This document shows positions 1 to 6,105 of a stretch of 13,139 nt of DNA, piece after piece. Made by a program: the position numbers and the translations under genes. Origin of the DNA: Planctomycetota bacterium (GTDB taxonomy: Bacteria > Planctomycetota > J058 > J103); contig RFJN01000198.1 of the NCBI GenBank assembly GCA_003694875.1, positions 1 through 13,139 on the forward strand, in the 5' to 3' direction. How positions within the stretch are numbered: position 1 is the stretch's first letter; each line of letters starts with the position of its first letter. The notes under the pieces are model-generated. The model was given only the letters and a program-made list of their open reading frames with translations, was not told the DNA's origin and did not search any database.

Positions 1-14
1 CGCCCGGGCGGCGC

Positions 15-20
15 TAGAAT
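15..20 (+). promoter_or_regulatory. Putative -10 element (TAGAAT) of the coiled-coil gene
   Basis: TAGAAT lies 9 nt before the ATG at 30, inside CTAGAATCG, a string also present in the promoters near 1110 and 6080. The matching -35 would fall outside the window. With so short a gap the transcript would start at or just before the ATG, and no Shine-Dalgarno sequence is visible between them. Confidence 0.5.
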
Positions 21-29
21 CGCGCCGTC

Positions 30-506
30 ATGAACATGCGGCGAACGGTGCAGGTGGGGGCGGCGGTGGCCGCGGCACTCGGGCTCTATCTGCTCGGGCA
101 GTGGACGGGCGGGGTGGGGGGCGTGGTGGCGCGGCAGGGCGAGCGGATCGCCGAGCACGACCGCCGTCTCGCGGCGAACGAGCGGGCGATCGCGGCCCTC
201 GGCGTCTCGGTCTCGGCGAACACGCGGCGCAATGCGGAGCAGGACGCGCGTCTCGCGCAGCTCGACGCGCGGCTCGGGGCGATCGCGACCGAGGCGCAGG
301 CGTTGCGCGACGACGTGGACGGTCTCGAGCGGGCCGCGCAGCAGAATGCGCAGCGCACCGAGGCGCTCGAGCGCGAACTCGCGCGCGTGCGCGGGGAGCT
401 GCGCGCGCTGCGCGAGCGCGGCGAGGTGCGCGAGAAGCAGCTCGAGGCGCTGCTCGAGCGGCTCGAGCGGCTCGAGCGCGCGTTCGCCGCCTCGCAGCGT
501 CCCTGA
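30..506 (+). CDS. Membrane-anchored coiled-coil protein, function unknown
   Basis: A 158-residue protein of no recognised family. Residues 8-24 form one hydrophobic, Ala/Leu/Val-rich segment after a short basic N-terminus, which suggests an N-in signal anchor. From about residue 35 to 152 it is a nearly continuous Glu/Arg/Ala/Leu helix with heptad-like spacing (for example the repeated LERLER near 143-150), so a long periplasmic coiled coil is likely. Start: ATG at 30 is chosen because a -10-like TAGAAT ends 9 nt upstream; a second ATG lies two codons later. The stop is 2 nt before the ATG of the RsbW-like gene, so the two are probably co-transcribed and translationally coupled. A scaffolding or sensor role for the kinase partner is inference only. 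Extreme GC and Arg/Glu/Ala content create long false frames on both strands here. Confidence 0.75.
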   Translation: MNMRRTVQVGAAVAAALGLYLLGQWTGGVGGVVARQGERIAEHDRRLAANERAIAALGVSVSANTRRNAEQDARLAQLDARLGAIATEAQALRDDVDGLERAAQQNAQRTEALERELARVRGELRALRERGEVREKQLEALLERLERLERAFAASQRP

Positions 507-508
507 CC

Positions 509-940
509 ATGGCCGATCGCGAGACGCTGCTGCGCTTCACGATTCCGAGCGACGACGCCGCGGTGCTGCCGGCGGTCGAACGCATTCTCGAGGCGGTACA
601 GCGCGCGGGCTACGTGGGCGAGGGGCGGGCGCGGCTCAAGGTGGCGCTCGTGGAACTCGTGCGCAACGCGATCGAGCACGGCAACCGCTTCGATCCCGAG
701 CGCGCGGTGGCGTTCGAGATCGAGCGCGAGGAGGCTGCGCGACGGATCGCGATCACGGTGCGCGACGAGGGCGCGGGGCTCGATCCGGAGCGGCTCGAGC
801 GGCGGCTCGAGGACGTGGCGTTCGGCAGCCGGCGCGGTCGCGGCCTCGCCATGGTGCAGCGCATTCTCGGCGGCTATCCGGCGGTGCAGGTGCGCGGCAA
901 CGCGGTCACGATCCGCTTCGGCCCCGAGCGCTTTGCGTGA
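509..940 (+). CDS. RsbW-like ATP-binding protein (HATPase_c, anti-sigma/serine kinase type)
   Basis: A 143-residue single-domain GHKL ATPase of the RsbW/SpoIIAB type, a family that phosphorylates anti-sigma-factor antagonists or binds sigma factors directly. Seen motifs: N-box with E49 and N53 (ELVRNAIEHGN), G1 box D86-x-G88-x-G90 (DEGAG), and G2 box G110-x-G112-L (GRGLAMV). Length matches the family (about 140-160). It starts at the ATG 2 nt after the stop of the coiled-coil gene; no clear Shine-Dalgarno is seen, so coupling is likely. No STAS antagonist, sigma factor or PP2C phosphatase is encoded in the window, so its partner is unknown. It could instead be a free-standing GHKL regulator linked to the membrane coiled-coil neighbour. 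Family assignment is confident; the pathway is not. Confidence 0.88.
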   Translation: MADRETLLRFTIPSDDAAVLPAVERILEAVQRAGYVGEGRARLKVALVELVRNAIEHGNRFDPERAVAFEIEREEAARRIAITVRDEGAGLDPERLERRLEDVAFGSRRGRGLAMVQRILGGYPAVQVRGNAVTIRFGPERFA

Positions 941-1087
941 GCCGCGACGAATGAATAGGCGGCCGCCGGGGAGGCTCACACCACGGGCGTGCTCTCCGTA
1001 CCAACAGCAACGCTCGCCGCGGTGCGACCGCGAGCGATCCGGGGGGACGGCCAGACGGATCGGTGGACCCGGCGGACGGGGCTCGTG

Positions 1088-1115
1088 TTGACCCCATCGG
1101 GGTTCGCTCTAGAAT
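1088..1115 (+). promoter_or_regulatory. Sigma70-type promoter of the lipoprotein gene
   Basis: TTGACC (1088-1093), a 16-nt spacer, then TAGAAT (1110-1115). The -10 is embedded in the 13-mer CTAGAATCGGCTC, which occurs identically at the promoter of the TPR-alphaCTD gene (- strand, 6084-6072). Expected transcription start is near 1122, giving a leader of about 50 nt with a strong AGGAGG Shine-Dalgarno at 1157-1162. Confidence 0.75.
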
Positions 1116-1172
1116 CGGCTCCCGTTCGCACGGGGCGAAGGGGCCCGCAACGTTGCAGGAGGAACGACTCGC

Positions 1173-2042
1173 ATGCGCAGCGCGCTCATGACGAAACTCG
1201 CGGTGCTCGCGGTGGCGACCGCACTGACCGGCTGCATCAAGAGCAAGCAGTACTGGACGATCTATCCCGACGGTTCGGGCAAGGTCGAGATCGAGAACAC
1301 GCTCATGGGCATGATGGCCCAGATGGCGAAGATGGGCGGCCAGATGGGACCGGACGCCGGCGAGGCGCAGGACCCCTACCAGATGATCAAGGAGAGCGTG
1401 AAGGGCAAGGTCTACTGGAGCGACTTCGAGGCCAAGGACGGGCCGAACGGCGAGTACGTCCTGAAGGGCACCGCCTACTTCGAGAACATCAACGACGTCT
1501 CGACGGGCGACGATGAGGACAGCAAGCTCGTCTGGAAGAAGAACGACGACGGCAGCTTCAGCCTGGTCATGCAGAACGACGAGGCGACCGAGGGGCTGCC
1601 GGGCATGCCCGGCATGGGGGAGGGCGGTGAGCCGTCGAGCCCCGAGGAGAAGGCGCAGCAGGAGCAGATGAAGGCCATGATGATGGGCATGCTCGCCGGC
1701 TTCGAGGTCAAGATCGCCTTCACCGGTCCGGGCGAGGTGACCGACATGAAGGGCTTCCAGACCAAGGACGGCCGGACGGTGGCCTTCACGCTCACCGAGG
1801 ACGACGTCAAGGCGCTCATGAACAAGGAGAAGACCCCGCCCAAGCAGCTCAGCGCCACGTTCGCCGCGCCGGGTGAGGGACTCGCGGCCGAGTTCGAGGC
1901 GTTCAAGAAGGCGCTCGCCGAGGCGAAGGCGAAGGCGCAGAAGGAAGACGCCGGCGAGGGCAAGGGCGGCGACAGCGACCACGGCAAGAAGGAGAACGAC
2001 GAGGACAGCGGCAGCGAGAACGGAGGCAGCCAGCAGTTCTGA
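1173..2042 (+). CDS. Met-rich lipoprotein with acidic low-complexity tail
   Basis: A 289-residue secreted lipoprotein of unknown function. The N-terminus is a type II signal peptide with lipobox LTGC and lipidation Cys21. The start is supported by AGGAGGAA at 1157-1164, 8 nt upstream; M6 is an alternative. The mature part begins with a beta-type stretch (YWTIYPDGSGKVEI, residues 27-40) reminiscent of LppM/DUF3153-like lipoproteins and of a planctomycete lipoprotein family, and continues as alternating strands to about residue 230 (GRTVAFTLTEDDVKAL at 200-215). Met clusters stand out: M45, 47, 48, 51, 54, 58 and M166, 169, 170, 171, 173. The last 50 residues are Lys/Glu then Asp/Ser/Gly/Asn-rich and probably disordered. 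It is monocistronic: own promoter upstream, hairpin terminator downstream. Codons are less GC-extreme (many AAG/AAC) than its neighbours. Metal binding by the Met clusters is speculation. Confidence 0.85.
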   Translation: MRSALMTKLAVLAVATALTGCIKSKQYWTIYPDGSGKVEIENTLMGMMAQMAKMGGQMGPDAGEAQDPYQMIKESVKGKVYWSDFEAKDGPNGEYVLKGTAYFENINDVSTGDDEDSKLVWKKNDDGSFSLVMQNDEATEGLPGMPGMGEGGEPSSPEEKAQQEQMKAMMMGMLAGFEVKIAFTGPGEVTDMKGFQTKDGRTVAFTLTEDDVKALMNKEKTPPKQLSATFAAPGEGLAAEFEAFKKALAEAKAKAQKEDAGEGKGGDSDHGKKENDEDSGSENGGSQQF

Positions 2043-2070
2043 GCCGCTTTCCCTCGCTTGGGATCAGCAC

Positions 2071-2110
2071 GGGGCGCGTCGCGAACCTTCGCGGCGCGCC
2101 CCTGTTCTCT
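2071..2110 (+). terminator. Rho-independent terminator of the lipoprotein gene
   Basis: A 15-bp stem (2071-2085 with 2088-2102; one G-U pair, otherwise perfect) with GGGGCGCG at its base, a minimal loop, and a T-rich tail TGTTCTCT. It starts 28 nt after the stop codon at 2042. Confidence 0.8.
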
Positions 2111-2268
2111 GGTGGGGAGCGAGGTGCGGCACCGTCACGGCCTGCGGAGTCGATCGCGGGTCTGCCGCGGGCAGCCCGCCGCGCGACAGGGAGCCGCCGC
2201 CCCGACGCTCCAGCGCCGGCAACGCGCGGGGAGGGCCGCCCGCAGGGGGGCGGTGGATCCCGACGCCC

Positions 2269-2391
2269 CTGCAGAAGACGAGGCAGGGCAAGGTGCCGCG
2301 TGCCGTGGTTATCGGTGTTCTCGTGTCGCGCATTGCGAACGGGCTTCTCGCCGCGTTCTCGCCACAGGCGATGTTCATGACGGCCTCGCCT
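2269..2391. repeat. Dispersed diverged repeat, copy A
   Basis: It aligns with 9906-10022 (copy B). Over the ungapped core 2290-2379 versus 9924-10013 I count 61 of 90 identical bases. Differences fall 12, 4 and 13 on first, second and third positions of the + frame starting at 2290, a pattern expected of once-coding DNA in that frame or in the codon-aligned antisense frame. On the + strand both copies read as a hydrophobic peptide with VV.G...SR.A and SPQA in common; on the antisense strand both share R.EN..N.GTRHL. Copy A has lost the ATG found at the start of copy B. No terminal inverted repeats or transposase are seen. Coding strand and origin are unresolved. Confidence 0.6.
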
Positions 2392-2486
2392 TCCTGCGCC
2401 ACCTTTCGGGACACTGCTCCGCGGTCGCCGTGAGACTCTTCGCTCCTCTGCCTCTCAGGAGGCCAAGGGAGCGAACGCTGGGGTTC

Positions 2487-2696
2487 CCGGCGGCTTGCTC
2501 GACCTCTGAGACCGGCTGCGGCGATCAGGGCGACGGAGCCGAGTAGCGTCGGCAGCCAGTCGGGTTCGGGGACCACGGCCGAGTCAAGAGTTGCGATCCA
2601 GGCTTGTTCTGAGCGTGATCTCGTGCGATCGCTTGGGGCGGCGCCCCTCCTCCTGTCGCCGGAACTATCGATCCTGCCCACAGCTTCGGTCTGCAT
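2487..2696 (-). pseudogene. Relic of a PEP-CTERM-sorted exported protein (C-terminal tail only)
   Basis: The - strand frame opening at ATG 2696 contains, at 2573-2487, a recognisable PEP-CTERM tripartite tail: VPEP, then the hydrophobic segment LLGSVALIAAAGL, then the basic cluster RGRASRR. In the known family this tail ends the protein and is cleaved by an exosortase. Here the frame runs on without a stop for another 140 codons through repeat copy A, and only about 40 residues without domain character precede VPEP. I read it as the 3' remnant of a decayed gene. A chance match is possible but unlikely, given that all three parts occur in the right order and spacing. No exosortase is in the window. 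Confidence 0.45.
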
Positions 2697-2821
2697 TTCG
2701 CTTCCGGCTGCTGGGCGCCACCGCCGCCGTCAGTCCGGCAACAACACCGCTCGCCGCGTCCTGTCGGTGCGCGGGCGGGCGTGCTCGGTCGGCACAGGCG
2801 TCGGCGCAGCCCGCGCCCTCT

Positions 2822-4078
2822 TCACGTCACCTGGAAGTGCGGTGCGCTCTCGGCCGAGGCGCCGGTGGCGATCGCGCGCACCTCCTCCGGGGTGAGGTTT
2901 CTGCGCGAGCGCTTGGCCGCCTCGAACACCCGGTCGACCGTGGCCGCGTCGGTGGGCAGCCCCGCCTTCTCGAGCGCCCACAGCACGTTCGAACGCCCGC
3001 TCATGGGGCCCACCACGATCGCCTGCTCGCGGCCCACCAGATCGGACGGCACGCCCGAGTACACCCGGTTCGCCAGCCACGCGTCGCCCTTGCGGTAGGC
3101 CTTGATCACCGCCGCGGCGTGCACCCCCGTGCCCGTCTCGAACGCGTCGCGACCCACCACCGGATAGTTGCACGGGATCGGCACCTCGCAGTACCGGCTC
3201 ACCGCGTCGCAGTACGCCGGCAGCCCCGTGAGATCCTGCGCCTCGCGCCAGCCCATGAGGTGCAGGTTCACGAGCAGCTGGTCCATCGCCGTGTTGCCGC
3301 AGCGCTCCCCGATCCCGAGCGCACAGCCGTGGATCCGGTCCGCGCCCGCCTCGATCGCCGCGATCGCGTTGATCAGCCCCAGCCCCCGGTCGTTGTGCCC
3401 GTGCCAGTCCACCGCGACGGGCTCGCCCGTCTCCGCCACCAGCTCGCGGATGAAGCGCACCAGCGCGCGCACCCCGTCCGGGGTCGCGTGCCCCACGGTG
3501 TCGCACACCACCACACGCCGCGCGCCGCACTCGATCGCGGTCGTGTACAGCCGCCGCAGCGTGTCCGGATCGGCGCGCGTGGTGTCCTCGGTCACGTACA
3601 TGGCGTCGAGCCCGTGCTCCACCACGAAGCGCACCGCCTGCTCGGTGCACCGCAGCAGCCGGTCGAGATCCCAGTCCTCGGCGTAGCGGCGGATCGGCGA
3701 GGAGCCGAGGAACGTCGCCGCCTCGATCCGCAGCCCCGTGCGCTCGGCGATCTCGACGATCGGCTCGATGTCGGCGATCACCGTGCGCGCCGCGCAGTTG
3801 GGTCGCACCGGCAGCTTCGCGTCGACGATCTCGCGCGCGAGCCGCTCCACGTCGGCCGCCACCTGGGGGCCCGCGCCCGGCAGCCCGATGTTGAGCGCGT
3901 CGATCCCGAGCGCCGCGATGTGGTGCAGGATCTCGATCTTCTGCTCGATCGTCGGCGAGGTCACGCTCGGTGACTGCAGCCCGTCGCGCAGCGTCTCGTC
4001 GTTGAGTTCGATCCGCTGCGCGGGCCGCGTCTGCGCCCCCACCGCATTCCAGTCGTAGATCAGATCCCTGCCCTGCAT
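2822..4078 (-). CDS. HMGL-like / 2-isopropylmalate synthase family enzyme lacking the regulatory domain
   Basis: A 418-residue TIM-barrel enzyme of the DRE-TIM metallolyase superfamily (isopropylmalate, homocitrate and citramalate synthases; HMG-CoA lyase), which makes or breaks a C-C bond between an acyl-CoA and a keto acid. Seen: N-terminal ETLRDGLQSP (R31, metal-ligand D32), the DWHGHNDRGLG signature with metal ligands H226 and H228, and GIGERCGN (G255-N262). The C-terminal part to 418 resembles the accessory helical region; the leucine-sensing LeuA dimer domain of true IPMS (over 500 residues) is absent, so leucine feedback is unlikely. The first signature has one extra residue between Q35 and K47. 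Start: ATG 4078 is preferred, as family-like sequence begins there; GTG 4132 in the same frame would add 18 atypical residues but lies 9 nt from a -10-like CATGAT. No other branched-chain gene is adjacent. The exact substrate cannot be told from sequence. Confidence 0.88.
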   Translation of the reverse strand: MQGRDLIYDWNAVGAQTRPAQRIELNDETLRDGLQSPSVTSPTIEQKIEILHHIAALGIDALNIGLPGAGPQVAADVERLAREIVDAKLPVRPNCAARTVIADIEPIVEIAERTGLRIEAATFLGSSPIRRYAEDWDLDRLLRCTEQAVRFVVEHGLDAMYVTEDTTRADPDTLRRLYTTAIECGARRVVVCDTVGHATPDGVRALVRFIRELVAETGEPVAVDWHGHNDRGLGLINAIAAIEAGADRIHGCALGIGERCGNTAMDQLLVNLHLMGWREAQDLTGLPAYCDAVSRYCEVPIPCNYPVVGRDAFETGTGVHAAAVIKAYRKGDAWLANRVYSGVPSDLVGREQAIVVGPMSGRSNVLWALEKAGLPTDAATVDRVFEAAKRSRRNLTPEEVRAIATGASAESAPHFQVT

Positions 4079-4141
4079 GGCGCCCACCGCAGCCCTCCTC
4101 GATCCTCCGGCCGACGCGGCCCGCCCGCGCACCGCCTTCCC

Positions 4142-4170
4142 ATCATGGTCGCGTGCGCGGCGGCGGTCAA
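4142..4170 (-). promoter_or_regulatory. Putative promoter of the HMGL-like gene
   Basis: On the - strand: TTGACC (4170-4165), 17-nt spacer, CATGAT (4147-4142). The -35 is good, the -10 mediocre. It would give a leader of about 55 nt before ATG 4078, or an almost leaderless message starting at GTG 4132. Confidence 0.4.
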
Positions 4171-4283
4171 TCGCGCGACGGCGCGCACCACCCGGCGCTC
4201 CGAGCGCGCGCGGCGAGCCGCCGAGCGTTTCGCGGGCGTCGTTGTTCGTTGGCGGAGATCGCGGCCAACCAGGAACCCCGCCC

Positions 4284-4313
4284 GAAGGGACCGGTGGCGC
4301 GTGGAAGGGACCG
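4284..4313. repeat. Short direct repeat GAAGGGACCG x2
   Basis: GAAGGGACCG occurs at 4284-4293 and again at 4304-4313, a period of 20 bp (about two helical turns), in the 268-bp gap between ruvA and the HMGL-like gene, upstream of the putative promoter of the latter. It could be a regulator-binding site; chance is not excluded. Confidence 0.3.
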
Positions 4314-4346
4314 CGTACCGCTGCGTGCGAACGGTAGCGCCGGCGC

Positions 4347-4949
4347 TCACTTCACGTGCTGCAGCGCCCGCTTGATCAGCATCTCGACCGGCAACCGCTC
4401 GCCACCGGCCTCCTGCTCCGCCCGCTCCACCGCGCGGCGAGCCACCTGCGCCGAGTAGCCGAGCGAGACGAGGGCGCGTGTGGCGTCGTCGGCCGCCGGC
4501 AGCGAGGCCGACGTCTCCCGCGGCCCTTCGGGCAGCAGCCGGTCGGCCTTCTCGCGCAGCTCCACGATCACCCGCTCGGCCGTCTTGCGGCCCACCCCGC
4601 GCACCCGGTGCAGAAAGCGGCTGTCGCCCTCGCGGATCGCACGAACGATCTCGGCCGGCGGCGAGGCGCTCAGGATGTGCAGCGCCATCACCGGCCCGAT
4701 CCCCTTCACCTCGACGAGCGCCTCGAACAGACGCCGCTCCGCCGCGGTGGCGAAGCCGAACAGCCGCCACTCGTTCTCGCGCACCGCCAGGTGGGTGAGC
4801 AGCGTGTACGCTCCCCCCTGCTGCGCCGCGGCCCGCACCGCCTCGTAGGTCGAGACCGGCACCGTGAGCCGGTAGCCCACCCCGCCCACATCGAGCACCA
4901 CCTCGGTCGGAGCGGCGGAGGCCACCGTGCCGCGCAGGTATTCGTACAC
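4347..4949 (-). CDS. ruvA: Holliday junction branch migration protein RuvA
   Basis: A 200-residue RuvA, full length (E. coli about 203). RuvA tetramers clamp four-way DNA junctions and load the RuvB motor for branch migration in the cytoplasm. Domains: OB fold 1-63 beginning MYEYLRGTV, with conserved DVGGVGYRL (20-28) and the acidic-pin region around R57-E58-N59 (E. coli has Glu-Asp here); two helix-hairpin-helix motifs, VKGIGPVMAL (81-90) and VRGVGRKTAERVI (116-128); flexible linker about 137-150; and the RuvB-interacting domain III 152-200 (ALVSLGYSAQVARRAV). Start is GTG (4949) with a G-rich stretch upstream. It lies 28 nt after the TPR-alphaCTD gene and is probably in the same transcript. 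Neither ruvC nor ruvB is next to it, unlike the common ruvCAB order. Confidence 0.97.
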   Translation of the reverse strand: MYEYLRGTVASAAPTEVVLDVGGVGYRLTVPVSTYEAVRAAAQQGGAYTLLTHLAVRENEWRLFGFATAAERRLFEALVEVKGIGPVMALHILSASPPAEIVRAIREGDSRFLHRVRGVGRKTAERVIVELREKADRLLPEGPRETSASLPAADDATRALVSLGYSAQVARRAVERAEQEAGGERLPVEMLIKRALQHVK

Positions 4950-4977
4950 AGGCCGCTGCCCCCCGCGGGGTGCGCTG

Positions 4978-6000
4978 CTACGCCTTGCGCAACGACAGTC
5001 CGAAGGCGGCGAGCTTCTTCTTGACCTCGTTGAGCGAGGTCTGCCCGAAGTTCTTTACCGCGAGCATCTCGGCCTCGGTCCGGTCGGCGAGCTCCCCGAG
5101 CGTCTTGATCCCGAGCCGTTCCATGCAGTTGCGCGAACGCACCGAGAGCGACAGGTCGGAGATCGGCCGCGCCCGCACCGCCTCGAGATCGATCTCGCCG
5201 CCCGGCGCCGCGGCACCGGCGGTCGCCGCACCCGCCGCCGCGGGCCGCGCGGTCGCCGAGCCGCCCTTGCCCGCCGAGGGCAGCTGGCCGTCGCGGAACA
5301 TGCCGAGCTGCAGCCCCTTCTGCGCGAGAAGCTGCTTGATCTCGGTCAGGCTCGTGTCGCCGAAGTTCTTGTAGCTCAGCAGCTCCTCCTCGGTCTTGAC
5401 CACGAGGTCGCCGAGGGTGCGGATGTTCATCTTGTTGAGGCAGTTGCGGGCGCGCACGCTCAGCTCGAAGTCCGAGATCGGGATCCGCAGGATCGCATTG
5501 CGCCGGTCCGAACGGCGCGCCTGCTCCTCGTCGTAGTACATGTCGAGCGACGCCTCGGCGTCGCCGAGGAACATGCGCGCCCGGCGGTGGGTCGGATCCG
5601 CCGCGAGCACCCGGCGGAACACCTCGGCCGCCTCCTCGTAGCGGCCGCGGTCCTCGAGCATGAGCCCGTAGTTCACGAGCGCGCCCACGTGCGGCCGCGG
5701 CCGGTCCGCGAGCTTGCCGTAGTACTCGAGCGCCGCCTCCTCGTCGCCGTGCAGCTCGTGCGCGTAGGCGAGCCGGAACAGCACCTCCGGATCGTCCGGG
5801 GCGCGCTCGAGCGCGCGCTCGAAGGTGCGGATCGCCTCGCGGTGATGTCCGGCCGCGTCGAGGGCGAGCCCGAGCGCGAGCAGCGCCGAGGCGTCCGCGC
5901 CGTGCGTCTTCTCCGTCCGCTCCCAGATCGTCTCGAGTTCGGTCTCGTCGAGTGCCTCGGGAACGCCGAGCGCCTGCAGATCGATCGTCGCCGTCGCCAT
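4978..6000 (-). CDS. TPR protein with two RNA polymerase alpha-subunit C-terminal domains
   Basis: A 340-residue cytoplasmic protein. Residues about 35-150 form TPR-like helical repeats (for example HHREAIRTFERALERAPDD). Residues 170-233 and 279-337 are each an RpoA C-terminal domain, joined by an Ala/Gly/Pro-rich linker (240-270). Counterparts of the E. coli alphaCTD DNA-contact residues are kept in both: R183, N186, C187, G214, S217, E220 in the first and R288, N291, C292, G319, S322, E325 in the second; the E. coli Lys298 position is Thr in both (T216, T321). The polymerase assembly domain of real alpha is absent, so this is not rpoA. It may bind UP-element DNA or contact sigma/activators as alphaCTD does, with TPRs as docking surface (inference). 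Start ATG 6000 has GAGAGG 9 nt upstream. I associate this architecture with planctomycetes; I know of no characterised function. Confidence 0.9.
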   Translation of the reverse strand: MATATIDLQALGVPEALDETELETIWERTEKTHGADASALLALGLALDAAGHHREAIRTFERALERAPDDPEVLFRLAYAHELHGDEEAALEYYGKLADRPRPHVGALVNYGLMLEDRGRYEEAAEVFRRVLAADPTHRRARMFLGDAEASLDMYYDEEQARRSDRRNAILRIPISDFELSVRARNCLNKMNIRTLGDLVVKTEEELLSYKNFGDTSLTEIKQLLAQKGLQLGMFRDGQLPSAGKGGSATARPAAAGAATAGAAAPGGEIDLEAVRARPISDLSLSVRSRNCMERLGIKTLGELADRTEAEMLAVKNFGQTSLNEVKKKLAAFGLSLRKA

Positions 6001-6077
6001 GGAGCGCTACCTCTCTTCGGGGGCGCGTCGGTGGGTCCGAGCGCCGCATGCATCGTGCCGTACGCAGGAAAGAGCCG

Positions 6078-6105
6078 ATTCTAGGGAGCAGCCCGGCCGT
6101 GTCAA
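6078..6105 (-). promoter_or_regulatory. Near-consensus sigma70 promoter of the TPR-alphaCTD / ruvA unit
   Basis: TTGACA (6105-6100), 16-nt spacer, TAGAAT (6083-6078) on the - strand: six of six and five of six matches to consensus. The -35 overlaps the TGA stop (6104-6102) of the upstream permease gene. The 13-mer CTAGAATCGGCTC is shared exactly with the lipoprotein promoter at 1109-1121, which also has a 16-nt spacer. Expected leader about 70 nt. Confidence 0.8.

Larger units (their letters stand above)
2111..2821. other. Gene-poor intergenic region with repeat copy A and a PEP-CTERM relic
   Basis: No intact gene with a credible start and Shine-Dalgarno was found between the lipoprotein terminator and the end of the HMGL-like gene. 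Several frames stay open because of GC content. Identified contents are repeat copy A (2269-2391), a short hairpin CCGCCC/GGGCGG around 2237-2254, and on the - strand a PEP-CTERM tail (2487-2573). The rest, especially 2111-2230 and 2700-2821, shows nothing I can identify. Confidence 0.6.

Noticed and set aside
1172..1200. Alternative start of the lipoprotein at the second Met (codon 6)
   Set aside because: The AGGAGG spacing fits the first ATG at 1173 well, and the longer form gives a better basic N-region for the signal peptide.
906..1982. - strand open frame (358 codons) opposite the lipoprotein
   Set aside because: Leu/His-rich antisense shadow; the + strand has signal peptide, Shine-Dalgarno, promoter and terminator.
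2064..2696. - strand frame of 210 codons as a complete PEP-CTERM protein
   Set aside because: The sorting tail lies at residues 42-70 instead of the C-terminus, and the rest has no domain character, so only a relic is annotated.
2591..3973. + strand open frame (460 codons) opposite the HMGL-like gene
   Set aside because: His/Arg/Ala-rich antisense reading of conserved enzyme codons; no start signal.
4300..4346. TACCG/CGGTA inverted repeat after ruvA as its terminator
   Set aside because: Only 5 bp with a large loop and no T-run.
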